Below are positions 61,038 through 64,000 of a DNA stretch of 64,000 nt, piece after piece. The stretch is taken from the NCBI GenBank assembly GCA_958496175.1, contig OY292275.1, positions 48,933,701 to 48,997,700 of the forward strand, written 5' to 3'. The notes beneath the pieces were generated by a model, which was given only the letters and a program-made list of their open reading frames with translations, searched no databases and was not told the origin of the DNA. A program made the position numbers and the translations under genes. How positions within the stretch are numbered: position 1 is the first letter of the stretch; each line of letters starts with the position of its first letter. The stretch comes from Sisyra terminalis. Taxonomy: Eukaryota > Arthropoda > Insecta > Neuroptera > Sisyridae.

Positions 61038-61202
61038 ATGTGTTCGAGACGAAAGTCAAATCATTATGGGGTGAATGTGAATGTGCTAGAAGGGCGCGAT
61101 TTGGTAACAAATGTCGAGCATATCGTCGTACGTGTTATGATCGATTCGCAAAAGCGCTACACGCATTCGCGAAGCATTGGCTCTTCACCACATTTTGATG
61201 AA
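61038..61202 (+). CDS. Ferlin-family gene exon: first half of a C2 domain
   Basis: The frame reads MCSRRKSNHY, then GVNVNVLEGRDLVTNVEHIV, VRVMIDSQKRYTHSRS and GSSPHFDE. With the next exon it yields SPHFDE|YFLFEFNCTLEELLNKTIRFT. This order (V.EGR.L....PVV.V......Y......NP.F.EYF.FEF....E.L.DK.I...V) is that of the second C2 domain (C2B) of ferlins: otoferlin, myoferlin, dysferlin and Drosophila misfire. Ferlins are tail-anchored proteins with many C2 domains that act in calcium-linked membrane fusion and repair. The acidic calcium ligands expected in loop 1 are not evident. The 5' edge is uncertain: either ATG 61038 or an acceptor ending at 61033. The donor GAA|GTTGGT is weak but gives a phase-0 join. 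Most of the gene must lie right of the window. Confidence 0.75.
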
Positions 61203-61274
61203 GTTGGTTTGAATTTCACAAATTTTCCCACTTTCCACTTTTATGTTATATGTATCCCCCTATATTTGTTGCAG

Positions 61275-61337
61275 TATTTTCTTTTCGAGTTCAATTGCAC
61301 ATTGGAAGAATTGCTAAATAAAACCATTCGATTTACG
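61275..61337 (+). CDS. Ferlin-family gene exon: second half of the C2 domain
   Basis: A 63-base exon between TATATTTGTTGCAG (acceptor, ends 61274) and ACG|GTAAGC (donor at 61338), encoding YFLFEFNCTLEELLNKTIRFT. The 72-base intron before it is an exact multiple of three without stops, so the unspliced frame stays open (107 codons from 61029). Only splicing restores the contiguous DEYFLFEF motif of ferlin C2 domains. The exon ends in phase 0 and the next exon was not found before 64000. Confidence 0.75.
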
Positions 61338-61364
61338 GTAAGCCAACCTTAAAACAAAGTTTAC

Positions 61365-62631
61365 ACTCAAATAAAAGCCCAAATTTTTCAATTAATACAA
61401 AAAATATTATTTCCATATTTTAAATTGAGTAATAAAGAAATTTAATTGAATCTCAAAGACTTATATATATTATTATCCATTAATTTATTGTGATTCGGAA
61501 GTAAATAAAATACTTATCAATTTAAAGTGAGCTTTATATATTTGCGATTATCAATTTTAGACCTTTCTTAATTTTTCAAGAAAAACAGTGCTTACTTCTT
61601 AACTTTGAAAACAGAAAAAGTGGAGGCTGTAAGGATATAATCCAATAACAATGGTTTGACTTGTTCATGAAGCTTAATCTCCAAAATTAACTCTTTTTTT
61701 AATTTTTACCCTTTTAATAATTTTTAAAATATTTTCAAAAAACTTAAAATAATTTTCCTGGGGGATACTACGGCTCTTACGGTGCCACAATTTGAAGGGA
61801 GTTTCCTTGTAGATCTCGATAAAATAAACCAAAAAGAAAGAATTTTTTTTTCGATAACTCACTTAATTTATGAGACAACAATACTTACAAATTGAAAATT
61901 TTTCACAAATCATGCCGTTCCTTCTTGCTATAACAAAGGTCTATCTATTATTGCATGATTTTTGTGAAAATTTTTGAACTTTTAAATATATAGATATATT
62001 TCTCGTAAACTATATGAGATATCGATAAAATTTATTCTTTCTTTCCGAATTAATTTATTCAACTCAAATAAAAGCCCAAATTTTTCAAGTAATACAAAAA
62101 AACATTATTTCCATATTTTAAATTGAGCTTTTATATTTGCGATTATCAATTTTTGATCTTCCTTAATTATTAAGAAAAACAGTGCTTACTTCTTAACTTT
62201 GGAAACGGAAAGAGTGGAGGCTGTAAGGATATAATCCAATAACAATAGGTTTGATTTGTTCATGAAGCCTAATCTCCAAAATTAACTCTTTTTTCAATTT
62301 TTACCCTAAAAGATTTTCAAAAAACTTGAAATAATTTTCCTGGGGGATACTACGGCTCTTACGATGCCACAATTTGAAGGCGGTTTCTTATAGATCTCGA
62401 TAAAATAAACCGAAAAAAAGAACAATTTTTTCGATAACTCACTTAATTTATGATACAACAATACTTAAAAATTGAAAATTTTTCACAAATCATGCCGTTC
62501 CTTCTTGCTATAAGAAAGGTCTATCTATTATTGCATGATTTACGAACAATTTTGAACTTTTAAGTATATATATCTCGTAAATTAAATGAGATATCGAAAA
62601 AATGTATTCTTTTTTTCCGGATTATTTTATT
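61365..62631. repeat. Two-copy tandem duplication, 697-bp period, in the ferlin intron
   Basis: Unit 1 (61365-62061) and unit 2 (62062-62631) both begin ACTCAAATAAAAGCCC. They share AGTGCTTACTTCTTAACTTT, GTGGAGGCTGTAAGGATATA, CCTGGGGGATACTACGGCTC and CATGCCGTTCCTTCTTGCTA. Unit 2 has lost about 120 bases near its start. Each unit holds an internal inverted repeat (GAAAATTTTTCACAAATCAT and its complement, 61896-61976 in unit 1). The duplication begins only 28 bases after the ferlin donor. Confidence 0.85.
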
Positions 62632-62886
62632 GCAATTTATAAAAAATCGGTATCAAATTAAGGTGCTATACAAACCATAGTTTTGTATTTTTACAATAAA
62701 TTAACCTTTACTTGGTCGCATGGTGTCATTTTACCTTCAACCTTTTCTAAATCCTAACAAGTGAAATACCTACTTTTAATCTCACAAAAAACAAGACAAA
62801 GTGCTAATGAACCTAAATACCGGCCACTACATACTGAAAAAGAACCTGCATACAACTGGAGTTCAATGATACATGTAGATGGTGTA
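62632..62886. other. Ferlin intron spacer
   Basis: No exon with ferlin homology was recognised here. Confidence 0.4.
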
Positions 62887-63159
62887 ACAAGGGCAGAATC
62901 AGGATTTTTTTCTGGGGGGGGGGGCACAATATCATCTTTCATTTGCATGTGCGTGAAAGTGATCACGAAAAAATTCGTAATTCTAGCCAGAAATAGATTA
63001 AATTTTCACTAATGTTCTTTCTGTTATTTTATTCATATATTTTCACAACTTTAATAATTTGATTTGCTTCTAAGTATGTATTGTTATGGAATCTCCACAG
63101 TAGACAAAAATACCCTGGAGGGCACGGGGAACGTACCCCCCCCCTAAATCCGCCCTTGT
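62887..63159. mobile_element. MITE with G-run terminal inverted repeats, 273 bp
   Basis: The left end ACAAGGGCAGAATCAGGA is followed by a run of 11 G. The complement of the right end reads ACAAGGGCGGATTTAGG with a G9 run. Flanking 6-mers GGTGTA (62881-62886) and GGTATA (63160-63165) match at five of six positions. Noncoding; the superfamily was not assigned. Confidence 0.7.
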
Positions 63160-63289
63160 GGTATAATATGCAGATTTTATTTAGAAAGTGGACGAAAGTG
63201 TTCCTTAGGTTCTGCAGGCATGCAATGCACTGAATAAATGAAGACATAAGGAACTAGGTATAGCTAACCATAATTCGATGGGGTGGAAA

Positions 63290-63440
63290 GGGTGGAAAAA
63301 TACTTAGCACCCTGGTAGCTGAGATTTGCTCAGCTACGCTGTTTGAAATAGGTGAAATAGGGACCCAGGAAAGCCTCAAAGCCTCAGTTTTGTTAAGGTG
63401 TAATATTAACCCTATCGTTGATTACCTAAATAAATGAAAT
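63290..63440 (+). repeat. Dispersed repeat fragment, related to 38800-38990
   Basis: Contains GTAGCTGAGATTTGCTCAGC (a small hairpin) and AATAGGTGAAATAGGGACCC, paralleled in coding intron 1 of apterous B. Family unknown. Confidence 0.45.
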
Positions 63441-63669
63441 AAATGAAAAACGAGAAAAAACGCTGTTGTAATCTGTTTCTAAGAAAAAAATTAAAAAATA
63501 AAATTTTAATATTCTTGTTATATAAAAATTTTATTTGCAAAGAATTTATGTGCTTATGGCTAAGAATTCAAAAATAATACTTTTTTATTATTAATAAAAC
63601 CCAAATTAAAAATAAAAGAATGTTATAATGAAGATAGAAAACTTCCAGGGAATGTACTGAGATAGACTT

Positions 63670-64000
63670 ATGGAATATACAAACTTAATAAATGATCCAT
63701 ACGTTATAATGTTAGATTTCGAAATTATTTCCCAAACATCCCCACAACATTATTACATGAAAACTGACAAATTCAAAACTCATTACAACTTGTTTACAAT
63801 GTTCATTGTATTTCTCATAATATTCTCAGTTAATTATTTCATTTACTTTTAATGTTTTTTTCTAATTACAAAAACCTAATTTTGAGTGTTGGCTGTCTAT
63901 TTTAAACTTTAATTATAATGCATGCATCGATAGGTCCCGAATGACGTCAGTGCAAAAAACGTTCCATCGCATATACTTATTCATATATGCAGATAGCATT
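63670..64000 (+). repeat. Dispersed repeat, copy B (copy A at 52561-53165), cut by window end
   Basis: The same element as copy A, without the nested foldback insertion: TGTCTATTTTAAAC joins directly to TTTAATTATAATGCAT. It continues past the window edge. The short frame 63670-63852 is a translation of the repeat. Confidence 0.75.

Noticed and set aside
62761..63012. Next ferlin exon in an 83-codon ORF
   Set aside because: The sequence does not match ferlin C2B/FerI regions and it runs into the G-run MITE.
1..64000. CRISPR array, prophage or bacterial operon
   Set aside because: No evenly spaced direct repeats and no dense same-strand ORFs; spliced genes and insect-type transposons show a eukaryotic genome.

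Overview
The window is very AT-rich eukaryotic DNA, almost certainly from an insect. It has kilobase-scale introns with GT-AG splice sites, no operon-like ORF packing, and many decayed class II transposons (mariner, hAT, MITEs) plus non-LTR retrotransposon and SINE remnants. Most open frames are chance frames. Only two host genes can be supported from the sequence, both on the + strand.

The main gene is a LIM-homeodomain transcription factor of the Apterous/Lhx2/9 group. Four coding exons (37065-37285, 46988-47382, 56709-56950, 60058-60300) join in frame into a 366-residue protein with two LIM domains, a KGRPRKRK basic motif, a homeodomain and a short Gly/Ser-rich tail. Its LIM1 and homeodomain flanks resemble vertebrate Lhx2/Lhx9 more than Drosophila Apterous. 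The best call is therefore the second insect apterous paralogue (apterous B / ap2), which Drosophila lacks. A strong acceptor at 36784 shows that the LIM1 exon has spliced 5' UTR. A GC/CpG-rich, CCAAT-containing block at 21.0-21.6 kb that ends in a donor-like site is the best candidate for promoter and noncoding first exon. This would make the gene about 39 kb long with a 15 kb first intron.

About 170 bp after the last apterous polyadenylation signal, two small exons (to 61202, and 61275-61337) separated by a 72-base intron encode part of a C2 domain of ferlin type (otoferlin/myoferlin/misfire family). The rest of that gene must lie to the right of the window.

Layout: 1-21.0 kb is intergenic, with a Jockey-type LINE end at the left edge, a SINE, MITEs, a foldback element, a LINE relic and a DDE transposase relic. 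21.0-37.3 kb holds the putative promoter, first intron and LIM1 exon. 37.3-60.3 kb holds the three large coding introns and remaining exons. 60.3-64 kb holds the 3' UTR, the ferlin exons and a repeat-filled ferlin intron. Between the AT-rich repeat deserts lie a dozen islands of more complex, GC- and CpG-richer sequence with homeodomain, POU, TEAD or Su(H)-like words. They are candidate cis-regulatory elements for apterous B, but only cross-species alignment could confirm them.

No tRNA, rRNA, CRISPR array or prokaryotic operon was seen. The most unusual structures are a near-perfect 90-bp-arm hairpin carrying a hammerhead-ribozyme-like core (50785-50978), a foldback element nested inside a dispersed repeat with its insertion site visible by comparison with a second copy (52.6-53.2 kb versus 63.7-64.0 kb), and several two-copy local tandem duplications.
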